A stretch of DNA of 64,000 nucleotides, from positions 1 through 64,000 of the forward strand of contig NZ_MNPU01000021.1 in NCBI RefSeq assembly GCF_001983165.1, written 5' to 3'. Origin of the DNA: Pseudomonas gessardii. GTDB taxonomy: Bacteria; Pseudomonadota; Gammaproteobacteria; Pseudomonadales; Pseudomonadaceae. Below, piece after piece: positions 7,559-16,717 of the stretch (position 1 is the stretch's first letter; each line of letters begins with the position of its first letter). Position numbers and translations under genes: made by a program. Under the pieces are notes generated by a model. It did not search any database. It was not told where the DNA came from and saw only the letters and a list, made by a program, of their open reading frames with translations.

Positions 7559-8479
7559 TCAGTCGAGCTGTTCAACCGCCGGCAAGGCCATGGCCCGGAC
7601 CTCACTTTGCAAAAAGTCCGACAGCCTGCGCAGGCGCTCGCCGCCGGGGCGAGTCTTGGGCCAGACCAGGTAATAGCTGTCGCCACTGGCCACCGCCGTC
7701 GGCCACGGCAGGCTCAAGCGCCCCTGGGCCACATCCTCGGCCACCATCAGCAGGTCGCCCATGGACACACCATAGCCCCGCGCGGCGGCAATCATGCCCA
7801 GCTCCAGCGTATCGAACACCTGCCCGCCCTTGATGGCGACGCGGGAGGCCAGCCCAGTGCGCTGCAACCAGCGGCGCCAGTCGCGGCGATCCGGCGTGGG
7901 GTGCAGCAGTTCAGCACTGGCCAGGCGTTCCACATCCCAGGGGCCATCATTGAGCAGGTTCGGCGCGCCCACCGGGATCAGCAGTTCAGGGAACAGGTAA
8001 CTGGCCTCCCAGTCCGCAGGAAAGTGCCCGTCACTGAGCAGGACCGCGCAATCGAACGGTTCCTGGTTGAAATCCACTTCATCGATGCTCATCCAGGCAC
8101 TGGTCAACTGCACCTCGTTGCCCGGCTGCAAGTGCCGGAACCGGCTCAGGCGCGCCAGCAACCAGCGCATGGTCAGGGTCGACGGGGCCTTCATGCGCAA
8201 GATGTCATCTTCGGCATTCAGGGTATGGCAGGCACGCTCCAGGGCGGCAAAACCCTCGCGCACCCCAGGCAACAGCAACCGCGCCGACTCGGTGAGCTGC
8301 AAGGTACGCCCACTGCGCTGGAACAGGCGGCAGGCGAAATGCTCTTCCAGGGTGCGGATATGCCGGCTGACCGCACTTTGGGTAATGGACAGCTCTTCAG
8401 CCGCGCGGGTGAACGAGTTGTGCCGCGAGGCGGCTTCAAATGCCCGCAAGGCATACAGCGGAGGAAGGCGACGAGACAT
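7559..8479 (-). CDS. LysR-family transcriptional regulator (GcvA-like), 306 aa
   Basis: The N-terminal winged helix-turn-helix (LRAFEAASRHNSFTRAAEEL, then TQSAVSRHIRTLEE) is classical LysR. It is followed by a substrate-binding effector domain of about 210 residues. The start at 8479 is chosen because GGAG precedes it and the motif spacing is normal from there. It is divergent from the MATE exporter gene, with a short inverted repeat between them, so it may control that exporter. In P. aeruginosa a LysR gene holds the same place before the MATE gene. The effector is not known. Confidence 0.85.
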   Translation of the reverse strand: MSRRLPPLYALRAFEAASRHNSFTRAAEELSITQSAVSRHIRTLEEHFACRLFQRSGRTLQLTESARLLLPGVREGFAALERACHTLNAEDDILRMKAPSTLTMRWLLARLSRFRHLQPGNEVQLTSAWMSIDEVDFNQEPFDCAVLLSDGHFPADWEASYLFPELLIPVGAPNLLNDGPWDVERLASAELLHPTPDRRDWRRWLQRTGLASRVAIKGGQVFDTLELGMIAAARGYGVSMGDLLMVAEDVAQGRLSLPWPTAVASGDSYYLVWPKTRPGGERLRRLSDFLQSEVRAMALPAVEQLD

Positions 8480-8528
8480 GAGGAAAACTCCGACGGCACG
8501 ATCCCGGAACCCTACCAGAATCATCCTG

Positions 8529-8547
8529 GCATGAGTTTTAATCATGC
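8529..8547. promoter_or_regulatory. Inverted repeat, candidate LysR operator
   Basis: GCATGA-GTTTTAA-TCATGC lies in the divergent LysR/MATE intergenic region. The arms are perfect over 6 bp with a 7-nt AT-rich centre, which fits the general dyad recognised by LysR regulators. Confidence 0.45.
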
Positions 8548-8637
8548 AAATGATCGCATTTATCCCTTTGTGCAAAGCGCTGAGAGCGCCGAGAATCAAC
8601 CCCTCTACCCTTCGTGTAATTATTGAGCGTGATGATC

Positions 8638-10026
8638 ATGCAGCATCCGGCGCGTACCGAACTCTGGGCCATTCTGCGGCTGTCAGGGCCGTTGATTGCC
8701 TCACAGTTGGCGCACATGTTGATGGTGCTGACCGACACCCTGATGATGGCTCGCCTGAGCCCCGAAGCCCTGGCCGGCGGCGGACTGGGCGCGGCAAGCT
8801 ATTCGTTTGTGTCGATTTTTTGCATCGGCGTGATTGCCGCCGTGGGCACCCTGGTCGCCATTCGCCAGGGCGCCGGCGATATCGAAGGCGCCACCCGCCT
8901 GACCCAGGCCGGGCTCTGGCTGGCCTGGCTGATGGCCCTGGTGGCGGGCCTGCTGCTGTGGAACCTCAAGCCGGTGCTGCTGATGTTCGGCCAGACCGAA
9001 ACCAACGTGCAGTCGGCCGGCCAGTTCCTGATGATCCTGCCGTTCGCCCTGCCCGGCTACCTGACATTCATGGCCCTGCGCGGCTTCACCAGCGCCATCG
9101 GCAAGGCCACCCCGGTGATGGTGATCAGCCTGTGCGGCACGGTGGTCAACTACCTGCTCAACCATGCGTTGATCGAGGGCATGTTCGGCCTGCCCAAGCT
9201 GGGCCTGATGGGCATCGGCCTGGTCACGGCGATTGTTGCCAACTGCATGGCCCTGGCGCTGTTGTGGTACATCAAATACAACCGCGCCTACGCCGCCTAC
9301 CCATTGGGCAAGGGCCTGTTGCGGCCCAACCTGCATTACTTGCGCGAGCTGTGGCGCCTGGGCCTGCCGATTGGCGGCACCTATGCGGTGGAAGTCGGCT
9401 TGTTTGCCTTCGCGGCGCTGTGCATGGGCACCATGGGCAGCACGCAGTTGGCGGCCCACCAGATCGCCCTGCAAATCGTCTCGGTGGCGTTCATGGTGCC
9501 GGCGGGCATGTCCTATGCCGTCACCATGCGCATCGGCTTGCACTACGGCGGCGGGCAACTGCTTGATGCGCGGCTGGCCGGGCGCGTGGGCATTGCCTTC
9601 GGCGCGACGGTGATGCTGGGGTTTGCCATGGTGTTCTGGCTGTTCTCCGACCCGCTGATCGGCCTGTTCCTCGACCATGACGACCCGGCCTTTGCCCAGG
9701 TGATCAGCCTGGCGGTCAGCCTGTTGGCCGTGGCGGCGTGGTTCGAGCTGTTCGACGGCGTGCAGACCATCGCCATGGGCTGCATCCGCGGGCTCAAGGA
9801 TGCCAAGACCACGTTCCTCGTCGGCCTGGGTTGCTACTGGCTGATTGGCGCACCGGCGGCCTGGTTGATGGCGTTTACCCTCGACTGGGGGCCAACCGGG
9901 GTGTGGTGGGGCTTGGCGCTGGGGCTGGCGTGTGCAGCGATTACCCTGACATGGGCGTTTGAGGCAAAGATGAAGCGGATGATTGCCCAGGAACCGCAAG
10001 TCGATACGCTCCCACAGCCGAACTGA
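8638..10026 (+). CDS. norM: MATE-family multidrug efflux transporter (NorM/PmpM type), 462 aa
   Basis: Twelve hydrophobic segments in two MatE halves are visible, with signature stretches such as GPLIASQLAHMLMVLTDTLM at the start and MVPAGMSYAVTMRIG in the second half. The family exports cationic drugs and disinfectants using H+ or Na+ gradients; P. aeruginosa PmpM is the nearest I recall. The ATG at 8638 is preferred because GAGCG lies 8 nt before it; TTG, GTG and ATG codons at 8623-8632 are alternatives that change only a few residues. It is divergent from the LysR gene, which may regulate it. Confidence 0.88.
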   Translation: MQHPARTELWAILRLSGPLIASQLAHMLMVLTDTLMMARLSPEALAGGGLGAASYSFVSIFCIGVIAAVGTLVAIRQGAGDIEGATRLTQAGLWLAWLMALVAGLLLWNLKPVLLMFGQTETNVQSAGQFLMILPFALPGYLTFMALRGFTSAIGKATPVMVISLCGTVVNYLLNHALIEGMFGLPKLGLMGIGLVTAIVANCMALALLWYIKYNRAYAAYPLGKGLLRPNLHYLRELWRLGLPIGGTYAVEVGLFAFAALCMGTMGSTQLAAHQIALQIVSVAFMVPAGMSYAVTMRIGLHYGGGQLLDARLAGRVGIAFGATVMLGFAMVFWLFSDPLIGLFLDHDDPAFAQVISLAVSLLAVAAWFELFDGVQTIAMGCIRGLKDAKTTFLVGLGCYWLIGAPAAWLMAFTLDWGPTGVWWGLALGLACAAITLTWAFEAKMKRMIAQEPQVDTLPQPN

Positions 10027-10033
10027 AGAAAGT

Positions 10034-10059
10034 GTGGGAGCAGGCAAGCCAGCTCCCAC
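10034..10059. repeat. Single palindromic REP-type hairpin
   Basis: GTGGGAGC-a-GGC-aa-GCC-a-GCTCCCAC is a near-perfect hairpin 7 bp after the MATE stop. It has the ends of the larger REP doublets elsewhere in the window but lacks their central spacer, so it looks like a collapsed doublet. With the following TTTTT it may serve as transcript terminator between the two convergent genes. Confidence 0.7.
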
Positions 10060-10081
10060 CTTTTTGATTGGGTTTACAGGG

Positions 10082-11755
10082 CTAGATCACATCGCCCAAC
10101 AACGCCTGCTGGCTGCTGCCAAATGTCAGGTACTCCACCAGTTCCGCCAGCGGCAGCGGCTTGCTGATCAGGTAACCCTGGGCCTGGTCGCAGCCAAACA
10201 GACGCAACAATGCCAGTTGCTCGGGCGTTTCCACGCCTTCGGCCACCACTTCCAGGTTGAGGTTGTGGGCCAGGTTGATCATGGCGTGCACCAGCTTGCG
10301 GTTTTCCTCGCGCTCTTCCATGCCGCCGACAAAGCTCTTGTCGATCTTGAGCAAGGCAATCGGCAGGCTGTTGAGGTGCACGAAAGACGAGAAGCCGGTG
10401 CCAAAGTCATCCAGGGAGAAGCGCACGCCCAGGCGGCCCAGGGCATCCATGGTCTGCTTGACCAAGTCACTGCGGCGCATCACGGCGGTTTCGGTGAGTT
10501 CAAACTCCAGCCATTGCGCCTCCACCCCGCGCTCGGCAATCAGGCGGCTGAGGGTCGACAGCAACTGGCTGTCCTGGAACTGGCGGAACGATAGGTTGAC
10601 CGCCATGTGCAGCGGCGGCAGGCCGCGTTCGCGCAGGTCCTGCATATCGCGCAGGGCCCGGGAAATCACCCAGTAGCCCAACGGCACGATCAGGCCGCTC
10701 TGCTCGGCCAAGGGCACGAACTCGCTCGGCGGCAACAGGCCACGTTCGCCGTGGCGCCAGCGCACCAGGGCTTCGAGGCCGACGATATGCCCATCGTCCA
10801 GGTCCAGCCGCGGCTGGTAATGCAGTTCCAGTTCGTCACGGCGCAGCGCCCGGCGCAGTTCGCTTTCCAGGTCGGCGAGGCTGCGGGCGTTGCGGTTGAT
10901 GCGTTCATTGAAGATATGAAAGGTACAGCCCTGGGTGCTCTTGGCCTGTTGCATGGCGATATGCGCGTGCCACATCAACGGGTCGGCGCCGGCCTTGGCG
11001 CGGGCATGGGCCACACCGAGGCTGCAGCCGATCAGTAGGCTCTCGCCATCAACCCAATAGGGCTCGGCCATGGCCTCGGTAATGCGTTCGGCCATCCACT
11101 CGGCGCGTTGCGGCGCACGGCGGGTGTCGATCAGCAAGGCGAACTCGTCACTGCCCAGGCGCGCCAGTTGATCACCGACCTCCAGCTGGCTCTTGAGCCG
11201 CGAGACCACTTGCAGGATCAGCCGGTCGCCCGCCTGGTGGCCAAGGGCATCGTTGGCGTGGCGGAAGTTGTCCAGGTCCAGGTGGCCGAGGGCCAGGCCA
11301 CGCCCGTCGTTTTCCGCCAGGCGCGCGGCCAGCAGGGTCTGGAAACCCTGGCGGTTGGCGATACCGGTCAGTGGGTCCTGTTCGGCCAGGCGTTGCAGAG
11401 TGTTTTCCAGCAGGCCACGCTCGCGCACATGGCGCAGGCAGCGGCGCAGCGTATCCACATTAAACGCGCCGCAGATCAACCAGTCGCTGGCGCCCAACGG
11501 CGCCACCAGCGGCTCCTGCTCCAACAGCAAGACGGTGGGCAGGCGACAACGCCCAGGGCCGGGTTGCAGGCTGGGGGTGGTCAGCAAGACGGCCGTGCGG
11601 TCGTCGTCGAACAGGCTGCTCACCGACTCCCAGTTTGGCGCACTGATCAGCACAGCCCCATCGCCCATCGGCGCCAGGCACTCGCGCAACAACGCTGCCC
11701 ACATAGGCGTATCGGCCAGTAGCAGCAAACGCAAGGGTTCGACAGGCGTAGACAA
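10082..11755 (-). CDS. GGDEF-EAL protein, likely c-di-GMP phosphodiesterase (ProE-like), 557 aa
   Basis: Residues about 1-115 resemble a receiver-like fold without an obvious phospho-aspartate. A GGDEF domain follows (about 125-290) whose signature is RLGSDEFALL: the second glycine is serine, so cyclase activity is doubtful. The EAL domain (about 300-545) keeps all key motifs: EALVRW, NLSFRQ, ELTE, DDFGTGF, KIDKSF, EGVET and QGYL. It should hydrolyse c-di-GMP. P. aeruginosa PA5295 (ProE), at the same place beside rep, is a phosphodiesterase affecting exopolysaccharide. A large inverted repeat lies upstream. Confidence 0.85.
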   Translation of the reverse strand: MSTPVEPLRLLLLADTPMWAALLRECLAPMGDGAVLISAPNWESVSSLFDDDRTAVLLTTPSLQPGPGRCRLPTVLLLEQEPLVAPLGASDWLICGAFNVDTLRRCLRHVRERGLLENTLQRLAEQDPLTGIANRQGFQTLLAARLAENDGRGLALGHLDLDNFRHANDALGHQAGDRLILQVVSRLKSQLEVGDQLARLGSDEFALLIDTRRAPQRAEWMAERITEAMAEPYWVDGESLLIGCSLGVAHARAKAGADPLMWHAHIAMQQAKSTQGCTFHIFNERINRNARSLADLESELRRALRRDELELHYQPRLDLDDGHIVGLEALVRWRHGERGLLPPSEFVPLAEQSGLIVPLGYWVISRALRDMQDLRERGLPPLHMAVNLSFRQFQDSQLLSTLSRLIAERGVEAQWLEFELTETAVMRRSDLVKQTMDALGRLGVRFSLDDFGTGFSSFVHLNSLPIALLKIDKSFVGGMEEREENRKLVHAMINLAHNLNLEVVAEGVETPEQLALLRLFGCDQAQGYLISKPLPLAELVEYLTFGSSQQALLGDVI

Positions 11756-11812
11756 GCTAGCTCCCTAGACTTTGCAAAATTTCGTTGGCGGCGGGCATTA
11801 TGACGTGCAGCC

Positions 11813-11840
11813 TGATAATGACCAATGATATTGGTTATCA
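11813..11840. promoter_or_regulatory. Nested inverted repeat between the EAL gene and rep, candidate operator
   Basis: TGATAA...ACCAAT-GAT-ATTGGTTATCA has inner arms ACCAAT/ATTGGT around a 3-nt centre and outer arms TGATAA/TTATCA, offset by 2 nt on the left. It lies 58 bp upstream of the EAL gene start. The GATAAT content loosely recalls Fur boxes, but the symmetry does not fit one well. Confidence 0.4.
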
Positions 11841-12023
11841 AATACGCGCAGTGCGGCTCTAGATCGAACAATAGACCCAAAAACCCCGCACATCCTGCGG
11901 CAAAGTAACAAAACCGGCAAATTTAGATCGAGCGGTACGTCACACTGTCGTTCAGAGGCGGCAGAATCTTGCCAGCCTGTTAAAATGCCCGCCCTTTTCG
12001 CTCAAAGACTCCCAAAACCCTGT

Positions 12024-14033
12024 ATGTCCCGACTCAATCCCCGGCAGCAAGAAGCCGTGAACTACGTCGGCGGCCCTCTATTGGTGCTCGCCGGTGCTGG
12101 CTCCGGCAAGACCAGCGTGATCACCCGCAAGATCGCGCACCTGATCCAGAACTGCGGCATCCGTGCCCAGTACATTGTCGCCATGACCTTTACCAACAAG
12201 GCGGCGCGGGAAATGAAAGAGCGCGTCGGCACCCTGCTCAAGGGTGGCGAAGGCCGTGGCCTCACCGTGTGTACCTTCCACAACCTGGGGCTGAACATCA
12301 TCCGCAAGGAGCATGTGCGGCTGGGCTACAAGCCGGGCTTCTCGATCTTCGACGAGACCGACGTCAAGGCCCTGATGACCGACATCATGCAGAAGGAATA
12401 TGCCGGCGACGACGGGGTCGACGAGATCAAGAACATGATCGGCTCGTGGAAAAACGACCTGATCCTGCCGCCCGAGGCCCTGGAAAACGCACGCAACCCC
12501 AAGGAGCAGACCGCCGCCATCGTCTACACCCACTACCAGCGCACGCTCAAGGCGTTCAACGCGGTGGACTTCGACGACCTGATCCTGCTGCCGGTCAAGC
12601 TGTTCCAGGAACACGCCGATATCCTCGAAAAGTGGCAGAACAAGGTGCGCTACCTGCTGGTGGACGAATACCAGGACACCAACGCCAGCCAATACCTGCT
12701 GGTGAAACTGCTGATCGGCACGCGCAACCAGTTCACCGTGGTCGGCGACGATGACCAGTCGATCTACGCCTGGCGCGGTGCGCGCCCGGAAAACCTGATG
12801 CTGCTCAAGGACGACTACCCGTCCCTGAAAGTGGTGATGCTGGAGCAGAACTACCGCTCCACCAGCCGCATCCTGCGCTGCGCCAACGTGCTGATCTCCA
12901 ACAACCCCCACGAGTTCGAGAAACAGCTGTGGAGCGAGATGGGCCATGGCGACGAGATCCGCGTGATCCGCTGCCGTAACGAAGACGCCGAAGCCGAGCG
13001 CGTGGCCGTGGAAATCCTCAGCCTGCACTTGCGCACCGACCGGCCCTACAGCGACTTTGCCATCCTGTATCGCGGCAACTACCAGGCCAAGTTGATCGAG
13101 CTGAAGTTGCAGCATCACCAGGTGCCGTATCGCCTGTCGGGCGGCAACAGCTTTTTCGGACGCCAGGAAGTAAAGGATCTGATGGCCTACTTCCGGCTGA
13201 TCGTAAACCCGGACGATGACAACGCCTTCCTGCGCGTAATCAACGTACCGCGCCGGGAAATCGGCTCCACGACCCTGGAAAAGCTCGGCAACTACGCCAC
13301 CGAACGCAAGATCTCGATGTACGCCGCCACCGACGAAATCGGCCTGGGCGAGCACCTCGACACACGCTTCACCGATCGCCTGTCGCGCTTCAAGCGCTTT
13401 ATGGACAAGGTGCGCGAGCAATGCGCCGGCGAAGACCCGATCAGCGCCCTGCGCAGCATGGTCATGGATATCGACTATGAAAACTGGCTGCGCACCAACA
13501 GCTCCAGCGACAAGGCCGCGGACTACCGCATGGGCAACGTCTGGTTCCTGATCGAGGCGCTGAAGAACACCCTGGAAAAAGACGAAGACGGCGAAATGAC
13601 CGTCGAGGACGCCATCGGCAAGCTGGTGCTGCGCGACATGCTCGAACGCCAGCAGGAAGAGGAAGATGGCGCCGAAGGTGTACAGATGATGACCTTGCAT
13701 GCGTCCAAGGGCCTGGAGTTTCCCTACGTGTTCATCATGGGCATGGAAGAGGAAATCCTCCCACATCGTTCCAGTATCGAAGCCGACACCATCGAAGAAG
13801 AACGGCGCCTGGCCTACGTGGGCATTACCCGCGCGCGCCAGACCCTGGCCTTCACCTTTGCGGCCAAGCGCAAGCAGTACGGCGAGATCATCGACTGCGC
13901 CCCGAGCCGGTTCCTCGATGAGCTGCCACCGGACGATCTGGCCTGGGAAGGCAACGACGACACCCCAACTGAAGTCAAGGCGGTACGCGGCAACACCGCC
14001 CTGGCGGATATACGCGCGATGCTAAAGCGCTAG
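12024..14033 (+). CDS. rep: ATP-dependent DNA helicase Rep, 669 aa
   Basis: This is an SF1A 3'-5' helicase of UvrD/Rep type. Visible motifs are Walker A AGAGSGKTSV, TFTNKAAREMKER (Ia), DEYQDTN (II), GDDDQSIYAWRGA (III), QNYRST (IV), TLHASKGLEFPYV (V) and EERRLAYVGITRA (VI). The length matches E. coli Rep (673 aa). Rep clears proteins from DNA ahead of the replisome and binds DnaB. The start MSRLNPRQQEAVNYV is the conserved family start; the longer frame begins in non-conserved sequence. No strong ribosome site is visible before it. Confidence 0.97.
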   Translation: MSRLNPRQQEAVNYVGGPLLVLAGAGSGKTSVITRKIAHLIQNCGIRAQYIVAMTFTNKAAREMKERVGTLLKGGEGRGLTVCTFHNLGLNIIRKEHVRLGYKPGFSIFDETDVKALMTDIMQKEYAGDDGVDEIKNMIGSWKNDLILPPEALENARNPKEQTAAIVYTHYQRTLKAFNAVDFDDLILLPVKLFQEHADILEKWQNKVRYLLVDEYQDTNASQYLLVKLLIGTRNQFTVVGDDDQSIYAWRGARPENLMLLKDDYPSLKVVMLEQNYRSTSRILRCANVLISNNPHEFEKQLWSEMGHGDEIRVIRCRNEDAEAERVAVEILSLHLRTDRPYSDFAILYRGNYQAKLIELKLQHHQVPYRLSGGNSFFGRQEVKDLMAYFRLIVNPDDDNAFLRVINVPRREIGSTTLEKLGNYATERKISMYAATDEIGLGEHLDTRFTDRLSRFKRFMDKVREQCAGEDPISALRSMVMDIDYENWLRTNSSSDKAADYRMGNVWFLIEALKNTLEKDEDGEMTVEDAIGKLVLRDMLERQQEEEDGAEGVQMMTLHASKGLEFPYVFIMGMEEEILPHRSSIEADTIEEERRLAYVGITRARQTLAFTFAAKRKQYGEIIDCAPSRFLDELPPDDLAWEGNDDTPTEVKAVRGNTALADIRAMLKR

Positions 14034-14090
14034 AATCGACTACTTTTTAATCTACTTTCGGCGCCCCTTGCGCCACCAGAGGAAGCTTTT

Positions 14091-14663
14091 GTGGAAGCAC
14101 TGCACAAGAAAATTCGCGAAGAAGGCATCGTGCTTTCCGACCAGGTACTCAAGGTCGACGCCTTTCTGAACCATCAGATCGACCCGGCGCTGATGAAGCT
14201 GATCGGCGACGAATTCGCCGCGTTGTTCAAGGATTCGGGGATCACCAAGATCGTCACCATCGAAGCCTCGGGCATCGCGCCGGCGATCATGACCGGCCTG
14301 AACCTGGGCGTGCCGGTGATCTTCGCCCGCAAGCAACAGTCCCTGACCCTGACGGAAAACCTGCTGTCGGCCACGGTGTATTCCTTCACCAAGAAAGTCG
14401 AAAGCACCGTGGCGATCTCCCCGCGCCACCTGACCAGCAGCGACCGCGTGCTGGTCATCGATGACTTCCTGGCCAACGGCAAGGCGTCCCAGGCGCTGAT
14501 TTCGATCATCAAACAGGCCGGCGCCACCGTGGCGGGCCTGGGGATTGTGATCGAGAAGTCGTTCCAGGGCGGCCGCGCGGAACTGGATGCCCAGGGTTAC
14601 CGGGTTGAGTCGCTGGCGCGGGTCAAGTCCCTGGCGGGTGGCGTCGTGACCTTCATCGACTGA
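14091..14663 (+). CDS. xpt: Xanthine phosphoribosyltransferase, 190 aa
   Basis: The enzyme joins xanthine to PRPP to give XMP in purine salvage. The PRPP-binding loop VLVIDDFLANGKA (residues about 120-132) is intact, as is the family N-terminus IREEGIVLSDQVLKVDAFLNHQ. It starts with GTG at 14091, preceded by GAGGAAG at about 8 nt. The length fits Bacillus and Pseudomonas Xpt. It lies 57 bp after rep in the same orientation and may be cotranscribed. A REP doublet follows 24 bp after the stop. Confidence 0.95.
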   Translation: MEALHKKIREEGIVLSDQVLKVDAFLNHQIDPALMKLIGDEFAALFKDSGITKIVTIEASGIAPAIMTGLNLGVPVIFARKQQSLTLTENLLSATVYSFTKKVESTVAISPRHLTSSDRVLVIDDFLANGKASQALISIIKQAGATVAGLGIVIEKSFQGGRAELDAQGYRVESLARVKSLAGGVVTFID

Positions 14664-14687
14664 AGGTGAGCGAGCACAGTTAAAAAT

Positions 14688-14775
14688 GTGGGAGCTGGCT
14701 TGCCTGCGATAGCGCAGTGTCAGGCGACAGAGATGTCGACTGTCAGGCCCTCATCGCAGGCAAGCCAGCTCCCAC
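14688..14775. repeat. REPIN (inverted REP doublet), subtype GTGGGAGCTGGCTTGCCTGCGAT, 88 bp
   Basis: The outer arms GTGGGAGCTGGCTTGCCTGCGAT and ATCGCAGGCAAGCCAGCTCCCAC are perfect complements around a spacer of about 42 nt. It separates xpt from the convergent acetyl-CoA hydrolase gene. Confidence 0.9.
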
Positions 14776-14794
14776 ATTTGCCTTGTGTTACCTG

Positions 14795-16717
14795 TCAGCG
14801 TGCGGTGGCCTGTAGGCCAGTAAGCAATAGCCGCTGATACAAATCCTCTTTAAACCCCTCCGGCTTATCCAGGCGCATCCGCACCAAGTGCTCGGGAAAA
14901 GCCTCAGGCTCAGGCGCATCCAGCGCCGCCTTGCCCAACTCCAGAATCTCCGTCAGCTTGAATTTGCTCTTGAGCCAGTTCAGCGCACGCAACAAATCGC
15001 GCTCTTCATCGCTGAAGTCACTGCCCAGCGGGTACTCCGGGAACAGCCTTGTATGCCGCGCCTGCACCGCCTGCAAACGCTCGGGCGTATTGTCGGCAAA
15101 ACGCTGGGCGAGCTGGAAGTCCTTGGGCAACTTGCCGGCTTTTTGCGCCTGCTCGATCAAGCCGGCCTGGAACCGCGAGTCGGTGATATTGAGCAGCGCC
15201 TCGATCACCTTGGCGTCGGTCTGACCGCGCAAGTCAGCGATGCCGTATTCGGTGATCACGATATCGCGCAGGTGCCGGGGAATCGTGCAGTGCCCGTATT
15301 CCCAAACGATATTGGAGCTGACCTCACCGCCCGACTCGCGCCAACTGCGTAGGATCAGGATCGAGCGCGCGCCCTCCAGTGCATGGCCCTGGGCCACAAA
15401 GTTGTATTGCCCACCCACCCCACTGAGCACACGGCCGTCTTCCAGTTGGTCGGCAACCCCGGCGCCCAACAGCGTCACCATGATCGCGCTGTTGATAAAG
15501 CGCGCATCCAGGCGCTGCAAACGCTTGAGTTCTTCCTGCCCGTACAGCTCGTTGATATAGCTGATGCGGGTCATGTTGAATTCCAGGCGCTTGGCGTGGG
15601 GCATTTCCTGCAAGCGCTGGTAAAAACTGCGTGGCCCAAGGAAGAAGCCACCGTGGATCGACACGCCATCGGGCTGTGCCCCATCGTCCAGCAGGCCCGC
15701 GTTGGCCTGCTGCTGCGTCGCCACATCCGGGTATACCTTGCGCCGCACAATCCCGGCATCGGCCAACACCAGCAGGCCGTTGACGAACATCTCGCTGCAA
15801 CCGTAGAGGCCCCGGACGAAGGGCTCGACCCCACCCTCGCGGCTGATCAATGGTGCCCATTGGTACACATCCAGGTCGCTGAGCAACTGCCGGTAGCCTT
15901 CGTTATCGGCCTGGCGCGCCAGCAGCGCGGCGGTCAGGGCGTCGCCCATCGAACCGATGCCGATCTGCAAGGTGCCGCCATCACGCACCAGGGTACTGGC
16001 GTGCAAACCGATGAAATGGTCCTGCAAACCCACCGGCATATTCGGCGTGGAGAACAGCGTAGTGCGGTCCTTTTCGTCGATCAGGAAATCGAACTGATCC
16101 ATACCCAGCTCGGCATCCCCGGGCATATAGGGCAAATCTTCATGCACCTGGCCCACCACTAGGATGGTCTCCCCGGCCGCGCGGCGCTTGGCAATCATCG
16201 GTAGCAGGTCGAGGGTGATATCGGGGTTGCAGCTCAAGCTCAGGCGATCCGGGTGTTCGCTGCTGCTGGCCACCAACTGCGCGACCAGGTTCAGGCCGGC
16301 GGCGTTGATGTCACGGGCGGCATGGCTGTAGTTGCTGCTGACGTAGTCCTGCTGGGCCGAGGCGCTGTGCAGCAGGCTGCCGGGCTGCATAAAGAACTGC
16401 TGCACGTGGATATTGGCCGGCAGGCTGTCCTTGCGCAGAGCGGCGAGGAAATCCAGCTCGGGGTAATCGCCGAACACCCGCTCGATAAACGGTTCCAGAA
16501 AGCGCTTTTGCAAACCATCGCCCAACGGCGGGCGGCCCAGGCTCAGGGCGGTGTAGATCGTCAGCGCCCGCTCGGGCAGCTTGGCGATACGCCGGTACAA
16601 GGCATTGGCAAACAGATTCGGCTTGCCCAGGCCCAGGGGCATACCCATGTGGATATGCGCAGGCAAGCGCTCCAGTACGTCATCGACCGCTTGTTCGATT
16701 GAACACAACTGCACCAT
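14795..16717 (-). CDS. Acetyl-CoA hydrolase/transferase family protein, 640 aa
   Basis: The protein belongs to the CoA-transferase/acetyl-CoA hydrolase superfamily. The C-terminal half has the glycine loop GVGGQYNFVAQ and ITEYGIADLRGQT typical of this group. The N-terminal half contains HIHMGMPLGLGKPN. At 640 residues it is longer than the roughly 500-residue acetate CoA-transferases, so it belongs to the long-form subfamily of unclear substrate. TCAGGAGGG precedes the ATG at 16717, which settles the start over the longer frame. It would interconvert acetyl-CoA (or another acyl-CoA) with the free acid. Confidence 0.8.
   Translation of the reverse strand: MVQLCSIEQAVDDVLERLPAHIHMGMPLGLGKPNLFANALYRRIAKLPERALTIYTALSLGRPPLGDGLQKRFLEPFIERVFGDYPELDFLAALRKDSLPANIHVQQFFMQPGSLLHSASAQQDYVSSNYSHAARDINAAGLNLVAQLVASSSEHPDRLSLSCNPDITLDLLPMIAKRRAAGETILVVGQVHEDLPYMPGDAELGMDQFDFLIDEKDRTTLFSTPNMPVGLQDHFIGLHASTLVRDGGTLQIGIGSMGDALTAALLARQADNEGYRQLLSDLDVYQWAPLISREGGVEPFVRGLYGCSEMFVNGLLVLADAGIVRRKVYPDVATQQQANAGLLDDGAQPDGVSIHGGFFLGPRSFYQRLQEMPHAKRLEFNMTRISYINELYGQEELKRLQRLDARFINSAIMVTLLGAGVADQLEDGRVLSGVGGQYNFVAQGHALEGARSILILRSWRESGGEVSSNIVWEYGHCTIPRHLRDIVITEYGIADLRGQTDAKVIEALLNITDSRFQAGLIEQAQKAGKLPKDFQLAQRFADNTPERLQAVQARHTRLFPEYPLGSDFSDEERDLLRALNWLKSKFKLTEILELGKAALDAPEPEAFPEHLVRMRLDKPEGFKEDLYQRLLLTGLQATAR

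Noticed and set aside
12078..13766. 562-codon open frame antisense to rep
   Set aside because: It is a GC-rich third-position shadow of rep; composition is low-complexity (V, Q, H, D) with no domain, and rep itself is unmistakable.
14688..14775. Possible CRISPR-like repeat
   Set aside because: Only two inverted arms with a single spacer; matches REP doublets found elsewhere in the window. No CRISPR array or cas gene was seen.
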